Source of the DNA: Vulcanimicrobiota bacterium
Lineage (GTDB): Bacteria > Vulcanimicrobiota > Vulcanimicrobiia > Vulcanimicrobiales > Vulcanimicrobiaceae
Reading direction: 5' to 3'
Length of the DNA stretch: 19,507 nucleotides
Assembly: GCA_014305015.1 (NCBI GenBank)
Contig: JACRUB010000029.1
Span: forward strand, 1-19,507
Below the pieces are notes generated by a model. It saw only the letters and a program-made list of their open reading frames with translations. It was not told the DNA's origin and ran no database searches. Position 1 is the stretch's first letter. The number at the start of each line of letters is the position of its first letter. The position numbers and the translations under genes are program-made. Below are positions 1 through 7,604 of the stretch, in pieces.

Positions 1-18
1 CGGACCGGGCGACTTTAG

Positions 19-45
19 CCCACTGACCCGCCCCAGACCCGGCCC
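19..45 (-). other. Potential G-quadruplex motif (G-rich minus strand)
   Basis: The plus strand has five C runs of three or four bases at 19-21, 27-29, 31-34, 38-40 and 43-45. The minus strand therefore meets the usual pattern of G3+ runs with short loops of 1 to 5 bases. It lies just downstream of the kinase remnant, at the window edge. Whether it folds or matters is unknown. It may simply be G+C-rich intergenic sequence. Confidence 0.4.
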
Positions 46-60
46 GCGTTAATAATAGCG

Positions 61-829
61 CTAGGCGGCTAGTCGCCGACTCCTGATCCGCGCCGCGAAA
101 GTCGGGCGCAACTTCGTGCGCTTGAGAACAATACCGGCATCGAGCATAGTGTGACCCACGAGGTTTGGAATAGCAACGAGCGGCGGCCCGCTGCTAACGG
201 CGAGGTGCACGGTATCGCCCGCATGGAGGCCGGTCCCCGCGGCCGGCATTTGGTCGATCACTGTTCCGGACGGTGCGGTTTGGCTCGTCCTCGACGTGGC
301 GACGGGCACGAAACCGGCCGAGCGCAGATGCGATTCTGCTGCAGCGACTTGATGATGGCGCATATCGGATACCGCGATGGTCGAGCTCTCGAGCGGCAAA
401 GTGCTGCGCCGGGGCGGCTCTCACGATTGTCGGAGAGTCCAGACCGGCGTTGGTTTGCACCGGCGAACTGTCCAGCAGCGCAAGCGCCGCATCGAGCTCG
501 GATGCAGATGCAAACCGCTTCTCGGGGTCCTTTTGCAGCAGGCGATCGACGATTGCAGCCAGCGGCGCCGACATGAACGTCTCCAACTTGCGGCGCGATG
601 GCGCAGGCTCCGTCACATGCGCGACTGCCGTCGCTGCCGAGCACGCTTCATTATAAAAACGTGCCACGAATTCACTATCCGACGCGTAAAGCGGTTTGAG
701 CAACTTAATGGCCACGGTGCGTTGCAGCAACTCGTCGTTTCCCCGAGAGACAGTGCTCATGGCGCCTTCACCGAGAAGGCTCTCGACGCGGTAACGGCCA
801 CCCAAGAGCCGGCTCGTAGTGCGTGGCAT
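61..829 (-). pseudogene. Decayed PASTA-type Ser/Thr protein kinase (PknB/PrkC-like), internally deleted and frameshifted
   Basis: An intact gene of this family encodes a membrane kinase: a cytoplasmic Hanks-type kinase domain, one membrane helix and extracellular PASTA repeats. The reading frame starts at ATG 829. It holds the glycine-rich loop GEGAMSTV (residues 21-28), the ATP lysine in VAIK (about residue 42) and the start of helix C. At about residue 66 (near base 635) it jumps, in frame, to the end of the C-lobe, recognisable as KDPEKRFASASEL. The catalytic HRD loop, DFG and APE segments, about 150 residues, are absent. The PASTA part (GTVIDQMPAAGT, then SSGPPLVAIPNLVG) lies in another frame, ending at the stop at 61-63. 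The frame change falls between about 399 and 420, and no membrane helix lies between. The second PASTA repeat also breaks off early. The product cannot be an active kinase. A sequencing error could explain one frameshift but not the missing domains. Confidence 0.8.
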
Positions 830-860
830 GCGAAGCTTATTCCCCGGTTTGGGGGAGTTA

Positions 861-891
861 AAAAGAGCCCGGCTGCTTGCCGGGCTCTTTT
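861..891 (-). terminator. Rho-independent terminator of the flgB-flgC-fliE operon
   Basis: A perfect 13-bp stem (861-873 paired with 879-891) with a 5-base loop, G+C-rich in the core and flanked by A/T runs on both sides. On the minus strand it is followed by five T residues and sits about 20 bp past the fliE stop. Because of the symmetric A and T runs it could also work on the plus strand. Confidence 0.9.
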
Positions 892-911
892 CTAAATTTC
901 GCAGTTGAGAG

Positions 912-1271
912 CTAGACGCTCATGCGTGAAATTTCTTGATACGATTCCAAAAGCTTGTTGCGCATCGAGAGCGTGAACTGCATGGCCAAATTGGCTTCTT
1001 CAACCGAGGTGACAACTTTGGTCATGTCGGTGGTCTTTCCCGAAGCCAGATCTCGCGTGTTCTGATCTGATGTGTTGACCTTATCATTAACCTCGCTCAA
1101 CATGCCCTTGAGCGTATCGGAAAACGACTGCGCCGGTGCCGCGCCCGTTACGTCGCCGGCGGCGCCGTCGGGCAGCGGGGTCGTATTCGGCGCATTGCTG
1201 GTACCGATATCCGGGACGAATGTGCCAGGAACGACTTTGCTCATCGAGTTACCGAACGAAGGGATGTCCAT
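912..1271 (-). CDS. fliE: Flagellar hook-basal body complex protein FliE
   Basis: FliE joins the MS ring (FliF) to the proximal rod of the flagellar basal body and is among the first rod proteins exported by the flagellar type III apparatus. The 119-aa product has the usual FliE layout: a variable, Pro/Ala/Gly-rich N-terminal half (about residues 1-48) and a conserved helical C-terminal half. The latter begins at FSDTLKGML and ends with VEEANLAMQFTLSMRNKLLESYQEI in the typical family pattern. The length is normal for the family. The start is ATG 1271, with a purine-rich GAGAGAGA stretch just upstream. It is the last gene of flgB-flgC-fliE, 21 bp after flgC, and a strong terminator follows. 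fliF, the usual next gene, is not present. Confidence 0.93.
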   Translation of the reverse strand: MDIPSFGNSMSKVVPGTFVPDIGTSNAPNTTPLPDGAAGDVTGAAPAQSFSDTLKGMLSEVNDKVNTSDQNTRDLASGKTTDMTKVVTSVEEANLAMQFTLSMRNKLLESYQEISRMSV

Positions 1272-1292
1272 ATTCTCTCTCTATTACCTTTA

Positions 1293-1742
1293 CTAGCTCT
1301 TCAACAACTGTAGTGCGGCGTTGCCCATGTTGCGGGCCTCTTGAATCGCGGTGACGTTCGCCTCGTAGGCACGCGACGCAGCCATCATGTCGACCATTTC
1401 TTTGACGACTTCGACGTTGGGCATGTGCACGTAACCGCGCGCGTCTGCGTCGGGATTAGACGGATCGAAAACGAGCTTGTCCGCGCTCGGATCGCTAACG
1501 ATGCCAAGCGATTGGACGCCGGCCTGGCCGTAACTTTGATCTTGCGAGTCAAGGGAAGCGGTTTGATTCTGCGGCGTGTCCGCTTTTTGCGAGAACACGA
1601 CGAGTTGGCGTTTGAACGTACCACCGCCGGGACCGCCGTGCGTCGAATTGACGTTCGCAATGTTATTTGCGATGACATCCATTGCCAGACGCTCGGCAGA
1701 AAGTCCGGAGGCGCTGATCTCGACTGAACTATAAAAGCCCAC
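1293..1742 (-). CDS. flgC: Flagellar basal-body rod protein FlgC
   Basis: FlgC is a proximal rod subunit of the flagellar basal body. The 149-aa product starts MGFYSSVEISASGLSAERLAM and continues with VIANNIANVNS, the family's N-terminal signature (residues 23-33). The C-terminal helix has the expected pattern (VHMPNVEVVKEMVDMMAASRAYEANVT, then ARNMGNAALQLLKS), which packs against the N-terminal helix in rod proteins. The start is GTG at 1742, whose G is also the last base of the flgB TAG stop. This one-base overlap implies translational coupling. A GGGGA sequence about 12 bases upstream may act as a ribosome binding site. The length is normal. Confidence 0.95.
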   Translation of the reverse strand: MGFYSSVEISASGLSAERLAMDVIANNIANVNSTHGGPGGGTFKRQLVVFSQKADTPQNQTASLDSQDQSYGQAGVQSLGIVSDPSADKLVFDPSNPDADARGYVHMPNVEVVKEMVDMMAASRAYEANVTAIQEARNMGNAALQLLKS

Positions 1743-2167
1743 TAAGGAGTCCCCGTGATGGATTCGCGCAGCCGCATGAACTGCACTTGCAAAAGTTGCT
1801 CCATTGTTCCGCTGTAGCCGGAGTTGATGGAAAGCTGTGCCATCTCTTGATCGATGTCGACGTTGCTTTTATCGACGCGCATTTGCGTTGTTTCATCGAC
1901 CTGAGGCTTCACCTCGAAAGGCACCGGCACCGAACTGCCTTCGGTCGTGATTTGGCGATCGCTATTGGTGACCATAGGGAGGGTATCGGGATCGGGGGGC
2001 GTTCCCTCGGTTGCGGCAAGCGCTTCCTTAAAAGAGGCGGTTGAGCGGCGGAAATTGGGCGTATTGACGTTGGCGATATTATTCGCCAGCGTCTGATGCA
2101 TCGTGCCCGCGCCGTCCATCGCATTCTTGAGCATATCGACGGTCGCCCCAAATTGAAGATCGCTCAT
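1742..2167 (-). CDS. flgB: Flagellar basal-body rod protein FlgB
   Basis: FlgB is a proximal rod subunit of the flagellar basal body, working with FlgC, FlgF and FliE. The 141-aa product has the N-terminal rod signature LANNIANVNTPNFRR (about residues 27-41) and a C-terminal MEQLLQVQFMRLRESI helix (about residues 121-136). NVDIDQEMAQLSINSGYSGT, just before it, is typical of FlgB. The start is ATG 2167. No Shine-Dalgarno sequence is visible upstream. The -10 element of a sigma-28-type promoter ends only nine bases before the ATG, so the mRNA is probably leaderless or nearly so. It is the first gene of flgB-flgC-fliE. Confidence 0.95.
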   Translation of the reverse strand: MSDLQFGATVDMLKNAMDGAGTMHQTLANNIANVNTPNFRRSTASFKEALAATEGTPPDPDTLPMVTNSDRQITTEGSSVPVPFEVKPQVDETTQMRVDKSNVDIDQEMAQLSINSGYSGTMEQLLQVQFMRLRESITGTP

Positions 2168-2176
2168 GTAGTAAAA

Positions 2177-2204
2177 CTATCGGCTGCGCAGGAGGCCGCC
2201 TTTA
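2177..2204 (-). promoter_or_regulatory. Sigma-28 (FliA/SigD)-type promoter for flgB
   Basis: On the minus strand TAAA (2204-2201) and GCCGATAG (2184-2177) are separated by 16 bases. The known flagellar sigma-28/SigD consensus is TAAA, a 14-16 base spacer, then GCCGATAA or GCCGATAT. The TAAA overlaps the TAA stop codon of the upstream ABC transporter gene. The likely transcription start falls within a few bases of the flgB ATG at 2167. Confidence 0.72.
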
Positions 2205-3959
2205 ACTTGAAGGGTTAAGAGTCGCGCCGAATTGGCTTGCATGGAGCCTTGCGTATGCCCCACCTAAGGTGAGCAGGCTCTCGTGGGTGCCCATCTCCCG
2301 CACCGCGCCGGCTTCGATGTAGAGAATCTTGTGCGCACGCCGTATCGTCGAGAGCCGGTGGGCGATGATGAGGGTGGTGCGTCCGGGCAGCAAGCGGTCC
2401 AGCGCTTCCTCGATCAGCGCTTCGGAATGGCTATCCAACGCACTCGTGGCTTCATCTAAGATGAGAATCCGCGGATCGCGCAAAATCGCCCGGGCGATCG
2501 AAATTCGCTGCCGCTGGCCTCCGGAGAGCCGGGTGCCACGTTCTCCGACCTGCGTTTCGTAGCCGTCGGGGAAGGCTCGAACAAATTCATCGGCATTGGC
2601 CTCGGAAGCTGCGTGCCGTACCTCCTCATCGGTCGCGCCCAGTCGGCCGTACCGGATATTCTCCAGAATAGTGCCGCGGAAAAGCAGCGGTTCTTGCGGC
2701 ACGATCGCGATGGCATCTCGCAGATTTTTGCGACGTATTTGGCGCAACGATACACCGTCTAGGGTAATGCGGCCACTCTGGGGCTCGTAGAATCGTGGCA
2801 CCAAATTCACAATGGTCGTCTTGCCGGCACCCGAGGGCCCCACCAGAGCGACAACTTCGCCCGCGTCAATTCGAGCATGAAAGTCGTTGAGCACGGCTCC
2901 TTCGCTGGCCTCGTATGCAAAACTGACGTGCTCGAAGGCAAGCGTCCCCTCAACCTGGTCTAAGGCGATTGCATCGGGCTCATCCGGCGGTTCACTCGAC
3001 AAATCAAGAATTTCGAAAACGCGTCCGGCCCCCACAGCTGCTTTTGAAAGTTCGCCCACAAATGCAGCAAAGCGGTTCATGGGGTTTACCAAGTTCACGA
3101 GCAGAAGCCAATATTGGAAAATGCGTCCAGTGTCCAAACGCCCCACGACAACTTCGCGAACCGACAGCCAGATGATCGCGACGATCGCCGAGCCCATTAA
3201 GAGCGAGAGCACGAGCGGCTGAGTGTTGATGAACTGCGTCATCTTCATGTAAGTACCGAAATAATCTGCATTGAGGCTGCGAAAGCGCGTTACTTCATAC
3301 TCTTCGCGCCCAAAGGACTTAACGATACGCTGCCCTTGCAGCACCTCCGTCAGGCTTGCAGAAAGATCGGCTATGCGTTCTTGCGCACGCGTCGCGCTTT
3401 GTGAAATGAGTTTTTGAAAATTCGAAACGGCAAACGACACGATCGGCGCGACTATCAAGAGCGACAAAGTCAAGAGCCAATCCATGTAGACCATCACCGC
3501 AAACGACGAGATGAACGTTACGGTATTGGTAATCAGCTGTGGGAGCGAGGTGCTTACTGCATCGGTCATAAGTTGCAGGTCGGTGCTAAACCGAGAGATG
3601 AGTTCGCCCGGCCGCCATTTGTCGAATTCGGAAAGTGGGAGAGAAAGAAGGCGCCCAAAGAGCCTCACGCGCAGCTTGGCGATTAGGTTTTGACCGCTAT
3701 AGGCTGTCAGATAGACTTGCCCGTATGTGGCCACGCTGTTAATGACCATCGCAAGCAGCACGAAGAGCAGTACACTATAGAGCGCCTGCATGTCCGGCCG
3801 CGAGGTCACGAGCACGCGGTTGATGATTTCGCGGAATCCCCATGGCGCCACGAGCGAACTCAGACCCGCCATGGTTCCCAGCAGGGTGGCGGCGATTAGG
3901 CGGGGCAGATACGGCTTCGCTTCGGTACCAAGGCGCCGGAGCGTTTGAGATCGGGTCAC
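2202..3959 (-). CDS. ABC exporter, fused permease and ATPase (MsbA/MdlB-like half-transporter)
   Basis: A type IV ABC exporter half-transporter, expected to work as a homodimer in the inner membrane. The N-terminal half is a six-helix transmembrane domain (about residues 15-310 from the GTG). The C-terminal half is the ATPase, with Walker A GPSGAGKTT, a Q-loop in VPQEPLLF, signature LSGGQRQR, Walker B ILILDEATSALD and H-loop IIAHRLST. All catalytic motifs are intact. The 585-aa length is normal. Substrate cannot be read from the sequence; lipids, drugs and peptides are all known in the family. The frame stays open to a GTG at 4073, but that would overlap the divergent gene's start. GTG 3959 fits the family N-terminus better, although its GGGAGG is about 18 bases away. 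The stop codon overlaps the flgB promoter. Confidence 0.88.
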   Translation of the reverse strand: MTRSQTLRRLGTEAKPYLPRLIAATLLGTMAGLSSLVAPWGFREIINRVLVTSRPDMQALYSVLLFVLLAMVINSVATYGQVYLTAYSGQNLIAKLRVRLFGRLLSLPLSEFDKWRPGELISRFSTDLQLMTDAVSTSLPQLITNTVTFISSFAVMVYMDWLLTLSLLIVAPIVSFAVSNFQKLISQSATRAQERIADLSASLTEVLQGQRIVKSFGREEYEVTRFRSLNADYFGTYMKMTQFINTQPLVLSLLMGSAIVAIIWLSVREVVVGRLDTGRIFQYWLLLVNLVNPMNRFAAFVGELSKAAVGAGRVFEILDLSSEPPDEPDAIALDQVEGTLAFEHVSFAYEASEGAVLNDFHARIDAGEVVALVGPSGAGKTTIVNLVPRFYEPQSGRITLDGVSLRQIRRKNLRDAIAIVPQEPLLFRGTILENIRYGRLGATDEEVRHAASEANADEFVRAFPDGYETQVGERGTRLSGGQRQRISIARAILRDPRILILDEATSALDSHSEALIEEALDRLLPGRTTLIIAHRLSTIRRAHKILYIEAGAVREMGTHESLLTLGGAYARLHASQFGATLNPSS

Positions 3960-4055
3960 GGTTGTTTGCGGTTGCCGCCTCCCGTGGATGAAACCTCTTG
4001 GGCCCTCCCCGGTACGTGGAGGTGAGGATCTTACTTCACAGGGAGCTTTGCCAAC

Positions 4056-4613
4056 GTGGATTGCTATTTTCACAGTAACGTACCGTCCGTCTCGAGTTGT
4101 ATTGACTGCCGCAAACCTATCTGCGCGACGTGCCGCATGGATGACGGCATGTGCCCCAGCTGCCGCCTGGCCGCCAAAATCGATGCCGCAGCGGCAACGC
4201 AGAAACCACTGCCAGGCCAGGTTCCGAATTATGGCCGCGAGCCGCGCGTCCGTTCCACAGCCGTCGCCACAATGAACGACTCAGTGGAATCCCGCGCAAT
4301 TGCCGCCCTCGGGTATCCGCTGCCTCCGCTTGCGCTCTTAGCGCTGCTCGACCGCAAACAGTCGCCCGCTCTGCGGCGGCAGGTCTATCAGTCGCTGGCC
4401 TTTACAGGCGGCATGGCGGCATTTGGGTTCATCTGCTCGATGATGCTCGGCATTCCGTTCTTGCAGATTAGCGCCGGCATTCTGCTCGCGATTCTCTTTC
4501 CGGTGTGGCTCGTCGGCAGTATCGTCTACGGTATCAAGACCTATAACGGCGAAGACGTTCGCATTCCGATCATCACGGATTGGATTGACGAGCGGATGCC
4601 CCTCGGTCAATAG
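4056..4613 (+). CDS. Membrane protein with N-terminal B-box-like zinc finger and DUF4870-like C-terminal domain
   Basis: Function unknown. The 185-aa product opens with a Cys/His-rich module: C3, H6, C15, C18, C23, C26, C33 and C36, a spacing like the B-box zinc fingers found at the N-terminus of some bacterial membrane proteins. After an Ala/Pro-rich linker (about 40-75) come hydrophobic stretches near residues 84-97, 115-137 and 139-161. They end with YGIKTYNGEDVRIPII, which resembles the small DUF4870/Tic20-like membrane proteins. The start is GTG 4056, with CAGGGAGC about ten bases upstream. It is divergent from the ABC exporter. Its 3' end overlaps the convergent photolyase gene by 41 bp. 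Confidence 0.78.
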   Translation: MDCYFHSNVPSVSSCIDCRKPICATCRMDDGMCPSCRLAAKIDAAAATQKPLPGQVPNYGREPRVRSTAVATMNDSVESRAIAALGYPLPPLALLALLDRKQSPALRRQVYQSLAFTGGMAAFGFICSMMLGIPFLQISAGILLAILFPVWLVGSIVYGIKTYNGEDVRIPIITDWIDERMPLGQ

Positions 4614-6012
4614 CGGTCCATGAATTGTAGCGCGCGAGAAAATCGCGCGCTGCTTTTTCATGGTCGACGACGGGCTCCGGATACGTATCCGCACCAAAGA
4701 GCGGTAACTCGAGCGCTGCGTGGCCCCCCCGCGGCTGCACAACATTGAACCGGTTTGCAAGCTCCGGTATGTAGCGGCGCACGTAAATTCCCTGCGCATC
4801 GAAACGGCGCGCCTGCTTTGTGGGATTGTAAATGCGCGGATAGGCGGCAAGATCCGCTCCAACGCCGGCAATCCATTGCCAGTTGCCGGTTGAAAGTGCG
4901 GGATCATCTTCGATGAAATGGCGATCCCATTCCGCCAGACCAACTTTCCAATCAACTCCTAAATCGAAACACAAAAAAGAGGCTGCAATGGATCGCACGC
5001 GCGGATGCATCCAGCCGGTCGCGTGAAGCTGGCGAATGCCGGCATCGACGATCGGAAAGCCCGTGCGTCCGGCCTTCCACGCATCGAGCGCGGGGTGCGA
5101 CTTCGCAAAGGGAAACGTGCGCATTTTTTCCTGAAGTGGTTCTTTTGCGATGTGCGGGTTGAACCACATGAGCTGCAGGAAAAAATCCCGCTGCGCGAGA
5201 GCTCGCAAGTATCTTTTAAGCGAAGCTTTCTCTTCGGTGAGTAAGAATGGATCGTCGATACGGCGCTTGGTTTCGCGCACGACGGTACGGGCGGCAATCG
5301 TTCCCATAGAAAGATGAGCGGAAAGGTGCGACGTGCGATCGTCCGCGGGGACGTTGGCCGCGACGGAATATTGCAGCGCGTCCACTCCAAGAAAATGCGC
5401 CAATTGCTGTGAGGCCTTCTCGGGCGTAGCCCCAAGCTGCATCTGCGAGGACCCGAACTCCTCAGGTGCCGGGAGGGGTTCGCTCAGCGGTGCGTCCGAT
5501 GCAAACCGCATAAAAAGCGGCGCTTCAAAACTTCCGACTTCCAAAGCGCGCCACTTCTCAACGTATGGAACGAGGGCCCGGTATCCCTCGCCCGCCGACG
5601 ACTTCTCCATCGCGGTTTCTTCCGGTGGAATAGCGGACGAGTCGTGCACCAGCAGTGCGCGCAGTCCGCGTTCTTCTAATCGAGACTGCAGATCGCGTTC
5701 CACCTCCATCGCGCGCGCATCATACGAGGCGCCCCAAACGACAGTAGACGAGCCGGTATCCTTTGCGAGCGCAAGCAACGTGGTAACGAGCGGACCGCGG
5801 CGCACAATGAGTTGCGTTCCGCGGGCGCGCAGCGCTTCGTCGAGTGCTGCAACCGCTTCGCAGTAGAAAGCCGCGCGCCGGGGCGAGCGTGAGATGTGTT
5901 CGCGAAGTGCCTCGTCGAGGACCAACACCGGCAGAATTTCGCCGTGCTCGGCCGCCGCTGCCAAACTCGCGTGGTCGTCGAGACGGAGATCGCGGAAAAA
6001 TCGAAACAGCAC
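4573..6012 (-). CDS. phrB: Deoxyribodipyrimidine photolyase (cryptochrome/photolyase family)
   Basis: Repairs UV-induced cyclobutane pyrimidine dimers with blue light, using FADH- and an antenna chromophore. The N-terminus LFRFFRDLRLDDH matches the class I start. The N-terminal antenna domain covers about residues 1-125. The FAD domain shows TSHLSAHLSMGTIAAR, then the sequence from GFPIVDAGIRQL to GWMHPRVR, WDRHFIEDDPALSTGNWQWIAG and YPRIYNPTKQ. These carry FAD contacts and tryptophans of the electron-transfer chain. From GTG 6012 the product is 479 aa, a normal length. That start lies eight bases after GGAGG (6021-6025). GTG 6018 is too close to that ribosome binding site and the 6039 start has none. 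A CPD photolyase is most likely; a related cryptochrome cannot be excluded. It is divergent from the GNAT-like gene. Confidence 0.92.
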   Translation of the reverse strand: MLFRFFRDLRLDDHASLAAAAEHGEILPVLVLDEALREHISRSPRRAAFYCEAVAALDEALRARGTQLIVRRGPLVTTLLALAKDTGSSTVVWGASYDARAMEVERDLQSRLEERGLRALLVHDSSAIPPEETAMEKSSAGEGYRALVPYVEKWRALEVGSFEAPLFMRFASDAPLSEPLPAPEEFGSSQMQLGATPEKASQQLAHFLGVDALQYSVAANVPADDRTSHLSAHLSMGTIAARTVVRETKRRIDDPFLLTEEKASLKRYLRALAQRDFFLQLMWFNPHIAKEPLQEKMRTFPFAKSHPALDAWKAGRTGFPIVDAGIRQLHATGWMHPRVRSIAASFLCFDLGVDWKVGLAEWDRHFIEDDPALSTGNWQWIAGVGADLAAYPRIYNPTKQARRFDAQGIYVRRYIPELANRFNVVQPRGGHAALELPLFGADTYPEPVVDHEKAARDFLARYNSWTAIDRGASARQSNP

Positions 6013-6077
6013 ACGCACTGCCTCCAGAATTTGGAACAAGCAGTGATGAACTCCCGCCCCGTCGTACTCTTGGAACC

Positions 6078-6572
6078 GTGGCCGGACAAAAGATTTTTAT
6101 TCGATACGGGCAGGATGCAGATGCGGCTCGCCTGATTTCCGAAGGACTCGTTGGTGGAAGCCCGCCGCCAAACGAAACCTGGGAAAAACGCGTCGGCACG
6201 TGGTTTTCAGAACAGAAGGCAGGTCACCGGCTTATCCTGGTCGCCGAAGACGGCAGCGGAATCTTAGGGCTCGTACAGATCGTCTTTTCCTTCCCGCAAG
6301 GGTACAACGACCCGGAAGCCGCGAACGGCCGCGATATTGCAATGATGGAAGGCCTGCGAATCAAACCAGGCGCCCCCGCCGAATTCGGCAACGAACTCGT
6401 ACAAGAAGTGCAAGTGATCGCGCGCAAGAAAAACGTCAGAACGTTGACGTTTTGCCTACCGATGAATCAAAACAAAGCGCTCGCACAGGCGAAACGCTGG
6501 GGCTTCGAAGAGTTCCGGATCATGGCGGAAAAGACGAAGATGCTCTGCTTCTTCCGCAAAAACGTCGACTAA
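6078..6572 (+). CDS. GNAT-like N-acetyltransferase-fold protein
   Basis: A predicted 164-aa soluble protein with the layout of a small GNAT acetyltransferase; substrate unknown. It starts VAGQKIFIRYGQDADAARLI, a beta-alpha opening common in the family. A central strand follows (HRLILVAEDGSGILGLVQIVF), then a segment where acetyl-CoA would bind (MEGLRIKPGAPAEFGNELV) and a C-terminal part ending AKRWGFEEFRIMAEKTKMLCFF. The Q/RxxGxG/A pyrophosphate loop is not canonical, so activity is uncertain. GTG 6078 is the only sensible start, because upstream in-frame codons run into the divergent photolyase promoter region. Convergent with the anti-sigma gene, 12 bp away, with no clear terminator between. 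Confidence 0.7.
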   Translation: MAGQKIFIRYGQDADAARLISEGLVGGSPPPNETWEKRVGTWFSEQKAGHRLILVAEDGSGILGLVQIVFSFPQGYNDPEAANGRDIAMMEGLRIKPGAPAEFGNELVQEVQVIARKKNVRTLTFCLPMNQNKALAQAKRWGFEEFRIMAEKTKMLCFFRKNVD

Positions 6573-6584
6573 GACAGAAGCTCT

Positions 6585-7604
6585 TTAGTACTGCTGGTTC
6601 GGCGGACGGAACGTGAACGCATCGCGATACACGCCCGGTACTGCTTTTCCATTGAGCGTCTTCGGCTTGTACTTCACGGACATCGCCGCTCTGCACACGG
6701 TTTCATCGAGCACGACATAACCGGCCGGCTTGGTGATGACGCACTTGGTCGGAGTGCCCTGCTCGTCGATGAGTACTTCAAACGCGGTCGTTCCCTCGGC
6801 GCCTTCCTGCACTGCAATCGCGGGAGGCTGCGGATTGATTGCCGTCTCGCCCGCTTCCGGCACGGCTTCACGCGTGCTGTAGGTCGCTGCGATCGTTAAC
6901 GATTCGGCACGTGCACTTCCCGCGGTTATGGTTGGGCCGGTATATGCGGGTGCACGCTTCTTGAGCGCGCTCTGCCACGGCGGAACATTGGCTGCGCTCG
7001 CATTATACGTCGAGGAGGACTCGGCGGCAGTCGCCGTATCGTGTGCAACCGCCGTGACAGCCATCGCAACTTCATGGTGCGTCATCATGGGTTTTGCCTT
7101 GGTCAGGCCCTGGGGCGCGGCCATATGCACGATGTTGTGTTCGACCACCGTCGTGCGCGGTTGAGCCGCCACCGGAATTTTTTCATCGCGCACCGAGCGG
7201 TGTTCGAGGACAATCTTGTTGCCTTCGTAGCTAATAACCAGAGGATCTGCGAGTGCCGGGCGGATCATCTGTGCGAAGCTGGAGCCCGCGACGAAATGAC
7301 CGATCAGTGAAATGCACAAGCAGACGCCGAGAATTCCTAGCCCGTAACGCGCAACGCGGCGCGGCATAAGATTAACACGATCCATGAGCGGACCGCGAAC
7401 GTCGGGTTCCCAGATTTCGCTTGCGTGCGCTTCTTGAACGACGCTATTTAAGCGTTCGAGTTCGTGCTCGCCACCAAAGGATTGTAAACACTTCGCACAG
7501 TCGGCAAGATGCCGGCGATATTCGACGCGTTCTTCATCCGTGGCTTCGCCGAGTGTGATGGCTCCGGCCAGCACCTCTGCACGGTCGTGCGGGGAAAGTC
7601 TCAC
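6585..7604 (-). CDS. Membrane anti-sigma factor with N-terminal zinc finger and C-terminal TonB domain
   Basis: Predicted to hold the adjacent ECF sigma factor inactive and release it on an envelope signal. Residues 31-40 contain the zinc-finger anti-sigma motif H32-x3-C36-x2-C39. A membrane helix spans about residues 87-105, so the rest faces the periplasm. A Pro/Ala/Thr-rich linker leads to a TonB C-terminal-type domain (about 262-334), seen as FEVLIDEQGTPTKCVITKPAG, then VLDETVCRAAMSVKYKPKTLNG and a closing FTF strand. That domain also carries two cysteines, C288 and C304. GTG 7604 is chosen because its GTGA overlaps the sigma gene's TGA stop, the normal coupling for such pairs. The product is 339 aa. 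The frame remains open to 7649. Confidence 0.85.
   Translation of the reverse strand: MRLSPHDRAEVLAGAITLGEATDEERVEYRRHLADCAKCLQSFGGEHELERLNSVVQEAHASEIWEPDVRGPLMDRVNLMPRRVARYGLGILGVCLCISLIGHFVAGSSFAQMIRPALADPLVISYEGNKIVLEHRSVRDEKIPVAAQPRTTVVEHNIVHMAAPQGLTKAKPMMTHHEVAMAVTAVAHDTATAAESSSTYNASAANVPPWQSALKKRAPAYTGPTITAGSARAESLTIAATYSTREAVPEAGETAINPQPPAIAVQEGAEGTTAFEVLIDEQGTPTKCVITKPAGYVVLDETVCRAAMSVKYKPKTLNGKAVPGVYRDAFTFRPPNQQY

Noticed and set aside
5844..6077. N-terminal extension of the GNAT-like frame upstream to 5844
   Set aside because: It lies opposite the photolyase coding sequence and is low-complexity Arg/Pro/Gly-rich, typical of an antisense open frame.
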